From: Bos javanicus
Taxonomy: Eukaryota > Chordata > Mammalia > Artiodactyla > Bovidae
Reading direction: 5' to 3'
Assembly: GCF_032452875.1 (NCBI RefSeq)
Contig: NC_083871.1
Coordinates: forward strand, 4,129,692-4,193,691
Length of the DNA: 64,000 bases
Shown here: positions 1 through 12,069 of the stretch, one piece after another
How positions within the stretch are numbered: position 1 is the stretch's first letter
How the letters are laid out: each line of letters opens with the position of its first letter
The notes under the pieces: model-generated
Told to the model about the DNA's origin: nothing
Databases searched by the model: none
Seen by the model: only the letters and a program-made list of their open reading frames with translations
Made by a program: the position numbers and the translations under genes

Positions 1-1814
1 GAGAGGAAGTTCAAAATGCTGTCAAAATTCAAAGCAAGGAGTTTTTGAGTTTAAAAAGTAATGGTGAGATAGTTTAGTTCTTTAAATTTCATATCAAAAT
101 TATAAGACATTAGGAAGATCTAAATGGGAATGTAATGGAAATGTGAAATATTTGATATGTCTGGGGGAAAATGTCTTTTTAATCATGGAAAGCATAAAGC
201 CTATTTTTCAATGTGTCTGTGTCAGTGTAAAAAAATCTATTGTGGAAATGTCCTTTCTATATAAATGAAAGGAAAAAATAAATTTGGTGAGAACTCTTGA
301 GTATTATGCATTCAACATTTTGCCTCTACAAACACATGCTGAGCGCCCCCTGTGTATACTGGGCAGCTCTGGCCAACTCTGGACCCCTGGTGCCAGGTAA
401 AGGCAGGACCAAGTCCGGGTCCTTCCTTTTTTCAAAAGGCTCTGTTTTAACATGCTCGAGGATCCCTACCTTGTTTAAAGATGTCTAGGAAAATGAGAGG
501 AATTGTGAAACCTCCCACTCTCACTGTAATGTGCTTCAAGAGCAAAAATGTCCTGGAATGAATAGATGAATTCAGCGCTTTACTGACAGCTCCCACAGAT
601 GAGACTTTCATTTTGAAAACAATCTAATCCTAGAGTCCCAGTATTGCCACTAAATCCAGCTTAATACCATCTACGGCAGACAAAATCCAGTTTTCCTCCT
701 TCTATCTCAGCAGACATGAAGAAAAGTGGCTGAAGCACTGCATAATGGTGCTTCATGTACTCACAGGAATTAGCGATACTATCCTGTCACCAAATGCACT
801 ACAAAATTGATAGCTGTGGATGAAAGCCCGTCTTGAATTCCAGAATAGAAAAGAATGATTCATGAAAATAAAGTATCCAGGAGACTCAATATTTAAATTA
901 TTGTTCATGGATTAATTTTTGATGGATTTCTTGCACCACTTTAAAAATAAAATGCACTTAATCTTTTGTGATATTAAGAAAACTTTTGATGTAAGAAATG
1001 TAATTCTCTGGTTCTGAGGCACATGTCATAGAATCCGTTGGCTTCCTTTTCTTACACACATTGCTTTCTGGTTGTGACTGGCCTCCCCATGTTTTATATA
1101 CCAAAATTAAGCCATAAGATTGTGCTTTTTGTTGTTATTGTTTCATTTATTTTTAGCTCTCTACATTAGCAACCTCAAAGCAATGCAACCTAGATTGGAA
1201 ATATGTTAAAATTCCTGGGCCTTATTCCTAAAGATTTTGATTTAGCAGAACTAATATGGACTCAGAAACATGCAGGTTATTTATCAGATCAGTATCTTCT
1301 CAAGTGTTTCTAAAATAAGTGGCTTACTGAGCATCCATGTAAAAGCAGAAATTTATGGTAAAATACAAGAAAATGTGTTTGTTCTTGTTTTTAGGAAATG
1401 TGCTCTAAAGTGCCAGAGAAAAGAGTTGAATCCTTTCCAAAAATTACCTTCAAATGCTTCGAGGGAGTGGAGAAGGTAAGGCAAATGATGGAAAACAAAG
1501 ATGATAAAAGATATACAGAAATTCATTGTGTTATTTTGCCAATTTACCCTAAGTTTGAGATTATATTGAAAATCTGAGAAAGTCCTAGTAGATGGAGTTA
1601 GTAGCCAATGTAAGAAAGAGCAGAACAGCATGGTAGAACTCAGATGGCAACTTAGGGTTATGGTGTACGGATTGGTTAGGGGTTATGATCGCAAAAAAGC
1701 TGAAAAGAAAATGTATAAAATGACGTGTGTACACATGTGTGTCTTTATGTTTGAGTGAAGTCTATCTTAGTGTATGTGATATTTCTGTACATAGCTAACA
1801 TACACATGTATGCC
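1..1814. other. Unassigned AT-rich DNA
   Basis: No gene or recent transposon is recognised here, apart from a possible ancient L2-like patch at 301-450. Short open frames in both strands have no recognisable domains and no exon-like flanks. The sequence is probably ordinary intergenic DNA or repeats too old to recognise by eye. Confidence 0.5.
301..450 (+). repeat. Possible ancient L2-like LINE fragment
   Basis: The stretch around 305-375 resembles the usual L2 3' core (attcattcaac, then a tgctgagcgcc-type block and a lost gtgccaggcac-type block). The match is weak and lies in somewhat GC-richer sequence than its surroundings. It could equally be unique sequence; a RepeatMasker or nhmmer search with L2/MIR models would decide. 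Confidence 0.25.
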
Positions 1815-2026
1815 CTGTTGTGCTAAGTCACTCAGTCATGTCCAACTCTGCAACCCCATGGAGTGTAACCTGCCAGGCTCCTCTATCCATGGGGATTCCG
1901 CAGGCAAGCATACTGGAGTGGGTTGCCGTGCTCTCCTCCAGGGGATCTTCTCAACTCAGGGACTGAACCCAGGTCTCCCTCATTGCAGGCAGATTCTTTA
2001 CCCTCTGAGGCACCAGGAAAGCCCCC
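1812..2026 (-). mobile_element. Bov-tA SINE
   Basis: Read on the minus strand this is a complete Bov-tA: a tRNA-like head with a B-box-like gggttcaatccc-type segment, followed by a Bov-A monomer (caacccactccagtat type). On the plus strand it opens with the gctaagtcactcagtcatg motif and closes with the caccaggaaagccc head. Divergence from the family is moderate. No clear TSD was found. Such SINEs have no coding capacity and are mobilised by LINE enzymes. Confidence 0.9.
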
Positions 2027-2149
2027 ATATAAGTATATACTAATGTAATGTTTTCAACTCTGGTAGATTAATATCATGATCACTTTTATCAATTAAGGAA
2101 ATAAACTCATTATTTTTAGTTTTGTGTATGTTTGGATAAATATGAATTT

Positions 2150-2293
2150 TTCGTTTAAAAATTTTTTTGAAATATAATTAACAATGTTGATTTAGTTTCA
2201 AGAATACAGTGAAGTGGTTCAGATACATACATAAACATATATATATATAATATATACAAATATATATTATTTTTACGATTGTTTTCCATTATA
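2150..2293 (-). mobile_element. Old L1 3' UTR fragment
   Basis: The sequence has the tattgaaatataattaacaatg-type signature of the antisense 3' UTR of older artiodactyl L1 elements, including the TA-rich stretch at 2236-2275 and the ttttccattatagg motif. It is directly joined to a Bov-A fragment at 2294. Confidence 0.6.
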
Positions 2294-2352
2294 GGCGGGC
2301 TACAGTCCACAGGGTTATAGAGAGTGGGACATGACTGAAGTGACCTAGCACA
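2294..2352 (+). mobile_element. Bov-A fragment (3' end only)
   Basis: About 60 bases match the 3' end of the Bov-A monomer (gcgggctacagtccac then acatgactgaagtgac). The 5' half is absent. It is a truncated SINE landed in the L1 3' UTR sequence. Confidence 0.75.
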
Positions 2353-2639
2353 CATGCATGCATGGGAATGAGAAGACTGAGTATTTGATAGAATTATCAA
2401 AACCAGGCACACACAACCAGCAAGAGTTCAGTGTCATTTCAAGATGCATGCTTCTCTGGCCTTTTTGTGTTTCCTTGACAGAAAAGGCAGGCTGTGTGAG
2501 CTATTTGAAGATCTCCTCTGCAGTATAAGGAAGTACAAATTTCACAGGAGAGGGAAGCAGCACATCCTGCCAGGGCCCACCACAGATACTGCAGATAGCC
2601 CAGCAGAACATTTAAACTGATGGACACTGAGTATGGCAA

Positions 2640-2937
2640 ATAATTCCCTGTAATGTGAGTAGAATCATCCAATCAGTTGAAGGACTGAATCGAATAAAAA
2701 CTGATCTCCCCTGAGCAACAAGGAATTCTGCCAACAAATTAGATGTCTGCTCTTCCCTGAATCACCAGCCTGCCACCACTCCCTTCAAATTTTGGACTCA
2801 CCAGCTCTCCACAGAATTATGAGCCAATTCATTAAACAAACAACTGAACAAATAAGTGGGTGGATGGATAGGTGGTTGAACAAATAATCTCTTTGATCCT
2901 GTTTCTCTGGAGAACCCTAATACTTTCAGTAGCTTAT
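2640..2937 (+). repeat. Ancient mammalian interspersed repeat tail, LTR-like
   Basis: The block contains the tail motifs atgagccaattcattaaa and gtttctctggagaaccctaa, plus an upstream catccaatcagttgaagg motif. These occur together in an old mammalian dispersed repeat that I believe is an MLT/MER-type LTR, but I cannot name the subfamily. There is no coding content. Confidence 0.5.
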
Positions 2938-3344
2938 AATCTTCCAAAATACCAGAGAAACAAGCTCTCTTTTTCAATATCCCTCTCTTTTTTTCTGTCT
3001 CTCATATACACACTCCACACCACACGATGCCCTTAGTTCTCTCCTTTTTCAATGCAGGATCCTTTATTTTTATACTGCAAACAACAACATTACTGCTTTC
3101 TTTCTTTTTTCTTACTTAGCTTCCATGATTTTATAATCACTAATAGTTCTTTCTTGTTATTTATATTTGAGCAATTAAACATGGGTGTTTAATTAGTCTT
3201 CTCCCAACTTCCAAATGTAGATAGTTTATCTTGTTGTGGGACATATGGTCAGAGAATGTATATCACATCCCATTTTTAAAATAGATTTCTCTGCCAAATA
3301 TTATTTGTTGCATCATTTTTTCACAATCATGATATATATTTCCA
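2938..3344. other. Unassigned AT-rich DNA
   Basis: Pyrimidine-rich and AT-rich sequence with no recognisable gene or repeat family. Confidence 0.4.
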
Positions 3345-3446
3345 ATTGGCCCTTGAAAAATGTGGGAATTGTGCTTTGGGGCATTAACCTGTGTATAAGT
3401 GGACGCAAGCAGCAGCTCAGACCCACGTTGCTTAAGATTCAACTGC
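3345..3446 (+). mobile_element. Short Tigger/MER2-like MITE
   Basis: The left end (ggcccttgaaaaatgtggg) and the reverse complement of the right end (cagttgaatcttaagcaacg) both resemble the known cagttgacccttgaacaac terminal repeat of Tigger-type Tc1/mariner elements. The inner parts (gtataagtggac) also match the subterminal block. Only about 100 bases separate the two ends, so it is an internally deleted non-autonomous copy. Confidence 0.5.
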
Positions 3447-3629
3447 ACATACTGTTTTTGTTCCCTAATCTTCACATTTGTTGCAGTCTTAATTCTATAG
3501 CTAAACAACCACCACCATTTCCTTTGCTTGTTCATAAGTCATTTACTTTTTTATATTATTATTTCATTTTTTAAGATCTCTTCCTTGAAGTGTAATTGAA
3601 AATAAAACAAACTACATGTATTTAAACAC

Positions 3630-3812
3630 AGGGTGCTCAGGGCTGGTGCCCTGGGATGACCCAGAGTGATGGGATGGGGAGAGAGGTGGGAGGGGGCTTC
3701 AGGATGGGGAACACATGTACACCCATGGCTGATTCATGTCAATGTATTGCAAAAACCACTACAATATTGTAAAGTAATTAGCCTCCAACTAAAATAAATA
3801 AATTAAAAATAT
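3630..3812 (+). mobile_element. L1_BT 3' UTR fragment
   Basis: This matches the end of ruminant L1_BT: gggatgacccagag, then a G-rich stretch, ggggaacacatgtacaccc, and the terminal aaagtaattagcctcc with an A-rich tail. The copy is heavily 5'-truncated, to about 180 bases, and non-coding. Confidence 0.85.
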
Positions 3813-4254
3813 TGCAATTAAATACAATTTTTAAGGAAGTCTAATCTATTTTCTTTTGTAGATGATGATTGTTGTGTAATATCAAAAAATAGTTACATAA
3901 CCCACAATCACACATTTTTTATCATGTTTTTTTAGAAGATAAAAAGCTATTAATAATTATAAAACCTATAAAGTCTTAGGCTTTCAATTTATTATGTCTG
4001 TGATCAGCTTTGAGTCAATTAAATATTTACAGTAACATTTAAATTAAGAAAAAATTAAATATTTACTTTTCCTTTCTTTTTTCTAAAATAATTCTGCTTA
4101 CCAAGCTGCCCTTAATGTTAACATCTTACATAGCCATAGCACAAGTAACAAAACAAAACAGAAATTACTTTGGTACAATATTATTAAACAACAGACTTTG
4201 TGTTTCATTAACTTTTTCAATAATGACATTATTTATCTTTAAATAAGTTGTTGT
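3813..4254. other. Unassigned very AT-rich DNA
   Basis: The sequence is AT-rich with poly(A/T) runs and no recognisable gene. It may be decayed LINE sequence. Confidence 0.4.
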
Positions 4255-4828
4255 GGCAAAACACATATACCATAAAATTTAGCTATTTTTAAATGTAGAG
4301 TTCAAGATTAGGTATATTCATGTTGTTGTAAAGATTGATTCATCTTCAGATTTTTAAAATCTTACAAAACAAAAACTCTATACTCATCAAATAACAAATG
4401 TTCCTCCCATGCTTCAACTAGCCCTGGAACCATCCTCTGCTTTCTATTGATATGAGTTTGAATACTCTGGATACTTCATATAAGTGGAATTATACACTGT
4501 TTAATTTTTTGTCACTGAAGGCTCAGTGTTTTTAAAACTCATTCATGCTGTAGCATGTGATGGGTTAACCTCTTTTAATACTGAATGATATTCTGAGATA
4601 CTCATATGCTACATTTTCTTTATCAAATCATCTGTCAGTAGACACTTGTTTCTTTTTCTTAGCTATTACAAATAAAATTGCAGGGAAGATGAGTGTACAA
4701 ATATCTCTTTGAGATTCTGTGTCTAATTCTTTTGTATATTCAACCAGAATGGGATTGTTGGATAATATAGTAACTGTATTTTTAATTTTTTAAGGAACCA
4801 CCAGTTTCCATAGCTGCTACATGTGGTT
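4255..4828 (-). mobile_element. Old L1 (L1M-type) 3' region
   Basis: The antisense reading follows the 3' end of mammalian L1 ORF2 and its UTR: the aagtggaattatacactgt block, the ctgaatgatattc block near 4580 and the gaatgggattgttggataat block near 4747. Many substitutions and stops show that it is ancient. Confidence 0.65.
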
Positions 4829-5228
4829 AATGAATTGTTGTTAACTTGTGTCTCCATGAATCAATGAGGACCTAGAGCTTCCTAGTCTGCCATCTTGCTC
4901 ATGTCACTGTGGATAAATCATTTCTTGAGCTTATTCTCTCAGAGTTTCATAAAGAGAAGCTCATTAGAAAGATAGGAACTTACTTCAAGAACTCTTATCC
5001 TGAAGTTTTTATTGTTGAAAACAGTCTTATTATCACATTAGACTCTTGGCTTCTATTTGTAGAGCATCATCTAAGTTTTGCTCCACTGTCTTCCATGGTT
5101 AAATATTTCTCTGAAGAACTGGAGGCCACATTAAGTTTTTCTTCATTATAAATAACTTTTTCCTGTCTGCTCCACAAATTTTACCCCAACTTTATATCAT
5201 ATAAATATACAGGCTTGTATGTGAGATT
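4829..5228. other. Unassigned DNA with one short open frame
   Basis: An 80-codon frame at 4909-5151 on the plus strand has no recognised domain, no membrane segment or signal that I can support, and no splice-site context. It is most likely a chance frame. Confidence 0.4.
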
Positions 5229-6483
5229 ATTAAGAAAACTCCTAGAGAAGAACATAGGCAAAACACTCCAACATAAATCACAGCAGGATCCTCTATGGCC
5301 CACCTCCCAGAATATTGGAAATAAAAGCAAAAATAAGCAAATGGGACCTAATTAAAATTAAAAGCTTCTGCACAAAGGAAACTATAAGCAAGGTGAAAAG
5401 ACATCCTTCAGGATGGGAGAAAATAATAGCAAATGAAGCAACTGACAAACAACTAATCTCAAAAATATACAAGCAACTCCTACAGCTCAATTCCAGAAAA
5501 ATAAATGACCCAATCAAAAAATGGGCCAAAGAACTAAATAGACGTTTCTCCATAGAAGACATACAGATGGCTAACAAACACATGAAAAGATGCTCAATGT
5601 CACTCATTATCAGAGAATGCAAATCAAAACCACAATGAGGTACCATTTCATGCCAGTCAGAATGGCTGCTATCCAAAAGTCTACAAGCAATAAATGCTGG
5701 AGAGGGTGTGGAGAAAAGGCAACTCTCTTACACTGTTCTTGGGAATGAAAACTAGTACAGCCACTATGGAGAACAGTGTGGAGATTCCTTAAAAAACTGG
5801 AAATAGAACTGCCTTATGACCCAGCAATCCCACTGCTGGGCATACACACCAAGGAAACCAGAATTGAAAGAGACACGTGTACCCCAATGTTCATTGCAGC
5901 ACTGTTTATAATAGCCAGGACATGGAAGAAACCTAGATGTCCATCAGCAGATGAATGGATAAGAAAGCTGTGGTACATGTACACAATGGAGTATTACTCA
6001 GCTATTAAAAACAATGCATTTGAATCAGTTCTAATGAGGTGGATGAAACTGGAGCCTATTATACAGAGTGAAGTAAGCCAGAAAGAAAAACACCAATATA
6101 GTATACTAACACATATATATGGAATTTAGAAAGATGGTAATGATAACCCTGTTTGAGAGACAGCAAAAGAGACACAGATGTATAGAACAGTCTTTTGGAC
6201 TCTGTGGGAGAGGGAGAGGGTGGGGTGATTTGGGAGAATGGCTTTGGAACGTGTATAAGATCATATAAGAAATGAATCTCCAGTCCAGGTTCGATGCAGG
6301 ATACAGGATGCTCAGGGCTGGTGCACTGGGATGACCCAGAGGGATGGTACAGGGAGGGAGGTGGAGGGGGGTTCAGGATGGGGAACACGCGTACACCCAT
6401 GGCGGATTCATGTTGATGTATGACAAAACGAATACAATATTGTAAAGTAATTAGCCTCCAATTAAAATAAATAAATTTTAAAA
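5229..6483 (+). mobile_element. L1_BT, 5'-truncated (ORF2 C-terminus and 3' UTR)
   Basis: The element begins inside the C-terminal third of ORF2. Frames at 5315-5638 and 5776-6129 are consecutive parts of the same ORF2 tail: they include the conserved KRQPSEWEKIIANEAT-like block (here RHPSGWEKIIANEAT) and the later YDPAIPLLGIHTKET block. They are separated by a frame break near 5636. ORF2 ends near 6128. The 3' UTR with gggagagggagagggtgg and the terminal gtaattagcctccaatt follows, with an A-rich tail ending near 6483. There is no endonuclease or reverse-transcriptase domain, so the copy is inactive. Confidence 0.92.
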
Positions 6484-7876
6484 AATGTCTTAGTGTTAAC
6501 AGAATGGGTCCATGACGCATAATATGTATTTTAAATATTTACAGCCAATATATTTTTTTTAAATATCAGGGACTGTGTCTTGAATTATGTCTTAGTTTGA
6601 AATTCCCCAGATGTGGACCTTTAGACAGGATTTTAGAGGCAAGTGTTTTATTTTCAAGGTGATCTCAGAAAACAAAGGTCAGGGAATAAAGAAGGTGAAA
6701 CTGTGGATGAAGAAAAGATGATGAATGCATGGTAATGAGCAAGTTTCCACTGTTGGCAATAGTGGCCCAGTTATAGCAGAAACTCTGAGAAGTATCATAA
6801 AGAATGGAGAGATGAGAATGCTGATGTGTTTATCCACCAGCCAGTACTTTATCAATTGTGGATTGCTCCTAGAGGTCTTCATTACTGGCACTTCTTGGCT
6901 GTCCTGGGGAAAGTCTGACCAAGTTCCAGAGGCAAGCTCTCAGGCTCTGAGGAAGAGAAGGAGAAAGATGCAGGTGATTAAGCTGGTCTGTGAGCAACCA
7001 AAGCACTGGTACTTGCCCCTTGCGATTGAAGAATATTCAGAGGTGGGCCAAGGCAACAGGGGGAGTATATCAACCACATCGGCTACAGTTCACTCCTGTC
7101 ACCACTAAAGACTGATCGTGGTCCACTGTGAATCCACTCTGTTACTACACTTCTCACTGATAGCCAGCTTCAATTTCTGCAAATAAACATTCAAAGTGAA
7201 ATAAGACACAATCCTACTGCTGCAGCTGGTCCTCTTGCTGTAGCTTATTTTAATCATTTCTGTCTTCATTCACACACTATCGATTTCCCTCTTATTTTTC
7301 AAGTTCCTCTATCCATTTAGTTTGCTTATGTGATTCACACAGTCTTTCCTGAGGGATTTGAATCAATGGTTAACTTGATCTGATTGAGATCCTGCAGTTC
7401 TAATTTCCATCTCACTGTTTTCACCAGGTATGAAAGCAGCATAAATTTTCCGGGCTCTTCACAAACTTATCCATGTCCCACTGTAGAGCAGAAACTTTGT
7501 CTTCTGATTATCTGGACCAGCATAAAACTCTTTCTTTGCCTAGTGGTCTAACAAGAGTACTAGGTGGCCATTGTATCTTTAGACTCAGTGGACACTTACT
7601 CCAGGAAAAGAACTTCCTCTTTTTAATTCCGGAACTAGAACCTCTAACCATACTGAGCCTAGAACTGTGGATAGAACAACACAAATTCCACATACGATTT
7701 CCCGGGAGTGATAGTGGGAGGGGGCAATCCTTTTTTTATGTTCTTGGTTATGAAATCAAGAAGACTTATGGGAACCCAGACATATGTATTGAAGTTAGGT
7801 TCAACATATATACTTCATTCTGAAAAACAGAGGAATAGCCTCCTAGATATTATCTTCAAAAATTTGTCCTCACTAA
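6484..7876. other. Unassigned DNA
   Basis: About 1.4 kb lacks recognisable young repeats. Plus-strand frames of 127 aa (6725-7108) and 116 aa (7473-7823) have no recognisable motifs. The moderate GC content and the mix of short frames would fit a very decayed retroviral or unique sequence; I cannot choose. Confidence 0.4.
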
Positions 7877-8246
7877 ACTCTTGAGAGTCCCTTGGACTGC
7901 AAGGAAACCTCCAGTTTCCTAGGAAACCAACCAGTCCATTCTGAAGGAGATCAGCCCTGGGATTTCTTTGGAAGGAATGATGCTAAAGCTGAAACTCCAG
8001 TACTTTGGCCACCTCATGTGAAGAGCTGACTCATTGGAAAAGACTCTGATGCTGGGAGGGATTGGGGGCAAGAGGAGAAGGGGACGACAGAGGATGAGAT
8101 GGCTGGATGGCATCACTGACTCGATGGACGTGAGTCTGTGTGAACTCCAGGAGTTGGTGATGGACAGGGAGGCCTGGCGTGCTGCGATTTATGAGGTTGC
8201 AAAGAGTCGGGCACAACTGAGCGACTGAACTGAACTGAACTGAAAC
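7877..8246 (+). mobile_element. BovB LINE 3' fragment
   Basis: The sequence matches the C-terminal coding end of BovB (LRVPWTA through LEKTLMLGG and MRWLDGITDSMDVS; frame at 8034-8228) and ends with the (CTGAA)n tail at 8223-8246. A small irregular insertion near 7905-7925 disrupts the ARRSNQS region. The fragment is 5'-truncated and non-functional. Confidence 0.93.
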
Positions 8247-8364
8247 CTTTAATGCTTCTGCATTTTCCACTGTGATAGCAGTTTCCGAGGACAACAAAAA
8301 ATTCCATTATCATATACTTGTTGTCCATGCTGCCATCACCAGAAAATGAGCATTATTCAAAGAC

Positions 8365-8485
8365 AATGTTGCTACTGTGAACAGGGCTACTAAGAACATA
8401 GAGATGTATGTATCTTTTTGAATTATAATTTTATCTGGGTATATTCCCAGGAGTGGGGTTGGTGAATCATATGATAAATTGAAAA
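8365..8485 (-). mobile_element. Old L1 fragment
   Basis: Antisense to the ORF2 end of an older L1: ttttgaattataattttatc, then atattcccaggagtgggg. It is short and diverged. Confidence 0.55.
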
Positions 8486-8676
8486 TCAGCTGTATTTCAG
8501 TAAAACAGACCAGGTTGCATTGATTTCATATGATTAAATATGAACCTCTGTAAGCTTTTTAAAAATAAGCTAATGGAGGCAATGTGGGCTACAAACCCAT
8601 GACTGGATTAAGAATCAGTTGTAGCAAGGGTCGAGTGCTACCTTTCCCGTGGTAGAAGAGGTCTGATGCAATCAAG

Positions 8677-8678
<2 letters not shown>

Positions 8679-8752
<74 letters not shown>
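8679..8752. repeat. Compound (AT)n-(GA)n microsatellite
   Basis: About 27 AT units (8679-8733) run straight into about 10 GA units (8733-8752). The run is uninterrupted, so it is likely to vary in length between individuals. Confidence 0.95.
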
Positions 8753-11475
8753 TTTCCTCCTTGATGTAAGGCTCATATATACAGCTGACAATTTGTATTG
8801 ATAATATATTGGATGTTCAGCAAATGTAGTATCTGCAGGTGAGGAAAGTCCTGCTGTTGAGTTCACAGATAGACAAAGACAGGTTCACTTCCCCTGTCAC
8901 TGTTCTACATAAAGACTGCTCACTGACCTCTGTGTATCAGTGATTTCTGGTGACTTATGAGATACAGAGATTTTCACACTTTGTATGACCCTCATAGGCC
9001 TAAACACATGCCCCTTCCTTTTTCCTTGGAAAAGACAAATTTTTCTCTGATAGTCTAATTTTTCTTCTCCTAAGATTTTCACTATCAAGCTGAACCCTCT
9101 ACTACTAACTCTGAGTTCCGCTATATTCTCACCTCAGACCATGGTGCCTTCATACTTGGTAGTATAAAGCAGGAGTACTACTCAAGCTCTTCACACTGAG
9201 AGATTCCCTTCATGGCTTTCCTTTCAGGCCATCCATGAACCAGGCTCTCAACAACTAAATGCTGGAAGATTTTTCAAGGATTACCAACTTTATGTCACTT
9301 AAAGAGTGTAGCGTCTGAAAAAATGTTCAGAACTAGAAAAAGGCAAATTATCATAAATATGTTATTAGAGTGACTGGGAACATCAGTCCTGATCTGCTTT
9401 GCTTTATAAGTCAAGCAAAATCCTTATTGACTCAGAATATTATGATCTATTAGCTATATCCAAAGATCCGTGTGTTTGAAACTGCCCTAGATTGTACCCC
9501 AACTCTAATTCTCATCTTCTTCTTCCTCATTGTTACTAGACGGAAAGCTTCTGTAAGACAATATTTTTGTTTGATTCCTTGATTAGTCCTTTTCCTTTGC
9601 TTCTCTGAACCAACTTTGCCCTAAGAGAACTTCTGCATCCATGCCTGTACAGACAAGTCCTCTCATTGTTACTTGCAAGGAATACAGACTTTTACTTATA
9701 GAATGAAACTGCTATAAGTAAACTTGAGCAGTTGTATATGTACTGATATTCTGTGACTCTGATACCTCTGAGCCATGCCCCCACTCTACACTTTGGGTTC
9801 ATTGTGGTTCTATTGTCTTTCCTCCTTGTAGATATCACCTTATACCACTGTTTGCCCTCATTCCTAGAACAGTGACTTGGAAAGCCCTTCATCTCTGCAT
9901 GTGGATGTTGCTGGTTCTTTCTGAGCTCTGTTATATCAGCATGCATCATCTTCTTCGGGACACTGCTTCCTTAAAGGTTTGCACAATCCTAACATGTGTT
10001 GGAAGTCATTAAATATTTTTATAAGGGAAGCTACCTAAGGAGAATATTTAGTAAGGTTCTGAACACACTTTCTCCCATGGACACTGGATGTACAACTATG
10101 TATGGAAAAATTATCTCAAAAAAGGCGGAAAACTAGCTGAACAGTCCTTTAACAGAAAATGATAAAATAGATGTATTAGGTCAGGTAGGAGAGGCAAAGA
10201 AGTAGTCTTCCCAAAAGCCAGCTCACGGCATAGTGACCACATATGGTGGGATCTGACAAATCCAGAGTGTCTCCTTGATGAGCAAGGGGTTCATATATCA
10301 GGTAGCCCAACCCTAAGGACCTATAACAAAGGTATGAGGACCCCAAATGTCTGACTTTGAAAACCAATGGGACGTAAGACCAGGAGTCCCAAAGTGCTGC
10401 TGGAAACTAAGGTATTGCTCTTAAAGGGGCCACCTGCAAATTTACTCACCAGAGAGTTCAGCACAAAGGTAACAGTTTGAAAAGTCCCTACTCCATATGT
10501 GAGGAAGATTGATTTGCTAATCTTAAAGCATCTTCCAGAGGGGTAAGGGCTCATTGGGACTCTCCCTCAGGTGACAGATGTACTGGATTGCATTATTTTT
10601 GTGCTCCCCTCTGCCTAGTTAACATTGGCACATGCAGCCCCTCCTCTCTCCTTCTTCCCCCAAAACACGGTGGAATTTTCCCAGCCCTGCACTTGTCTGC
10701 TGCCTTAGTAAAGCCAATGGGCATGAAAAACCTCATGAGGAACCTTTCTTGATTACCTGGTTCTGGTGACTATGGGGGCCTTGCATTCCTAGGAAAGCAG
10801 CAACTGAAGAAATGATTTTCAGAATGCTGTCATCCTCTAGACACTACAGACAGCAGACTGAAACACATCCCCACTCTTTCTATGAAAAAGACCTATCCAT
10901 TTGTTCTGAAACTTCAGCCTGAGAAATAGGATTCAGTTTGCCACACAACTGGGGTCTATGGAGGTGCTCTCAGGTAAGGTAGGTGCTGGAAGGCAACATT
11001 TCGTCCCCTTCCCTGGCCTCACTACAGCTCTCCAGTACTTCCCAGAAGGGAAATTATACACTCACCTAAGTTTTTATAGGTGTCACCCAGGGGACACCTC
11101 TAGATCACCTGGAATACAGGATAGGAAGATTTAAAATTGCAGTCCCACGTAACTGTGTATAGTCACATACTTTAAAAGCTTCTGCCTGAGGTTCTGTTTT
11201 CCAAACACGCTGAAACTGAGACCCATCACTTTGGAACACTGAGGAGTATTGCCTTAGCCTCAAAAATTGAACTGAAACCAATAAATCAGACTGCTTAGAC
11301 AATCACAAAGGTTTGAGAAACAACCAAAAGCCAGGGCAAAGATAAAGAATAAGGTTCATCTTCTACAAGGTCAATCCTTCAAGAGTGAATCAGAGATGCA
11401 GCTGTTTCACCTAACATATGGAAATAAGTACAAAAGCAAAGAAAAATGAAGACATAAAGGAAAATGTTCCAAATG
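8753..11475. other. Long repeat-poor block, unassigned
   Basis: About 2.7 kb has no recognised ruminant-specific repeat. The part at 10150-11300 is GC-richer than its surroundings and vaguely resembles internal sequence of ancient ERVL-MaLR elements, but I cannot support that beyond a suspicion. Open frames are all under 90 aa and carry no known domain. It could also be unique or conserved non-coding DNA. Confidence 0.4.
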
Positions 11476-12069
11476 CTGTTGCTGTTTTTCAATTGCTCAG
11501 TTGTGTGCCACTCTGTGCTTTGTGGCACTCCAGGATTCTCTGTCATTCACAATCTCCTAGAGCTTTCTGAAACTCCAGTCCATTAAGCCCATGATGCCAT
11601 CCAACCATCTCATCTTCTGTCACCCCCTTCTCCTCCTGCCCGCAATATTTTCCAACATTAGGGTCTTTTCAACTGAGTTAGGTTTTCACGTTAGGTGCCC
11701 AAAGTACTGGAGCTTCACCTTCAGCATCTGTCCTTACAATGAATATTCAGTGTTGATTCCTTTAGAATTGACTGGCTTCATCTCCTTGCTGTCCAGGGGC
11801 TCTCAAGAGTCTTCTCCAGTACCACATTTTGAATGCATAAATGTTATAGAGTTAAGCCTTCTTTGTTTTCCACCTCTCACATCTGTATAGGGCTACCAGA
11901 AAAATCATAGCTTTGACTATACAGAACTTGGTTGGCAAAATAATGTCTCTGTTTTTTAATATGCTGTCTAGGTTGGTCATAGCTTTTCTTCCAAGGAGTA
12001 AGTGTCTTTTATTTTCATGACTGCAGTCACTATCTGCAGTGATTTTGAAGCCCCCCAAAATAAAGTCTG
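11476..12069 (-). mobile_element. BovB LINE, 3' part (piece 1 of 3)
   Basis: The antisense sequence follows the BovB C-terminal coding region from the tail (gttgctgtttttcaattgct side) to the block aaaataaagtctg. It is more diverged than most copies here. At 12057-12069 the element is interrupted by an L1_BT, and it continues at 14032. Confidence 0.9.

Noticed and set aside
3236..3574. 112-aa plus-strand frame as a small gene
   Set aside because: It runs through a Tigger-like MITE and T-rich DNA, is hydrophobic for compositional reasons and has no recognisable domain.
8223..8246. Short tandem CTGAA array as an independent satellite
   Set aside because: It is the regular 3' tail of BovB and recurs at the ends of most BovB copies in the window.
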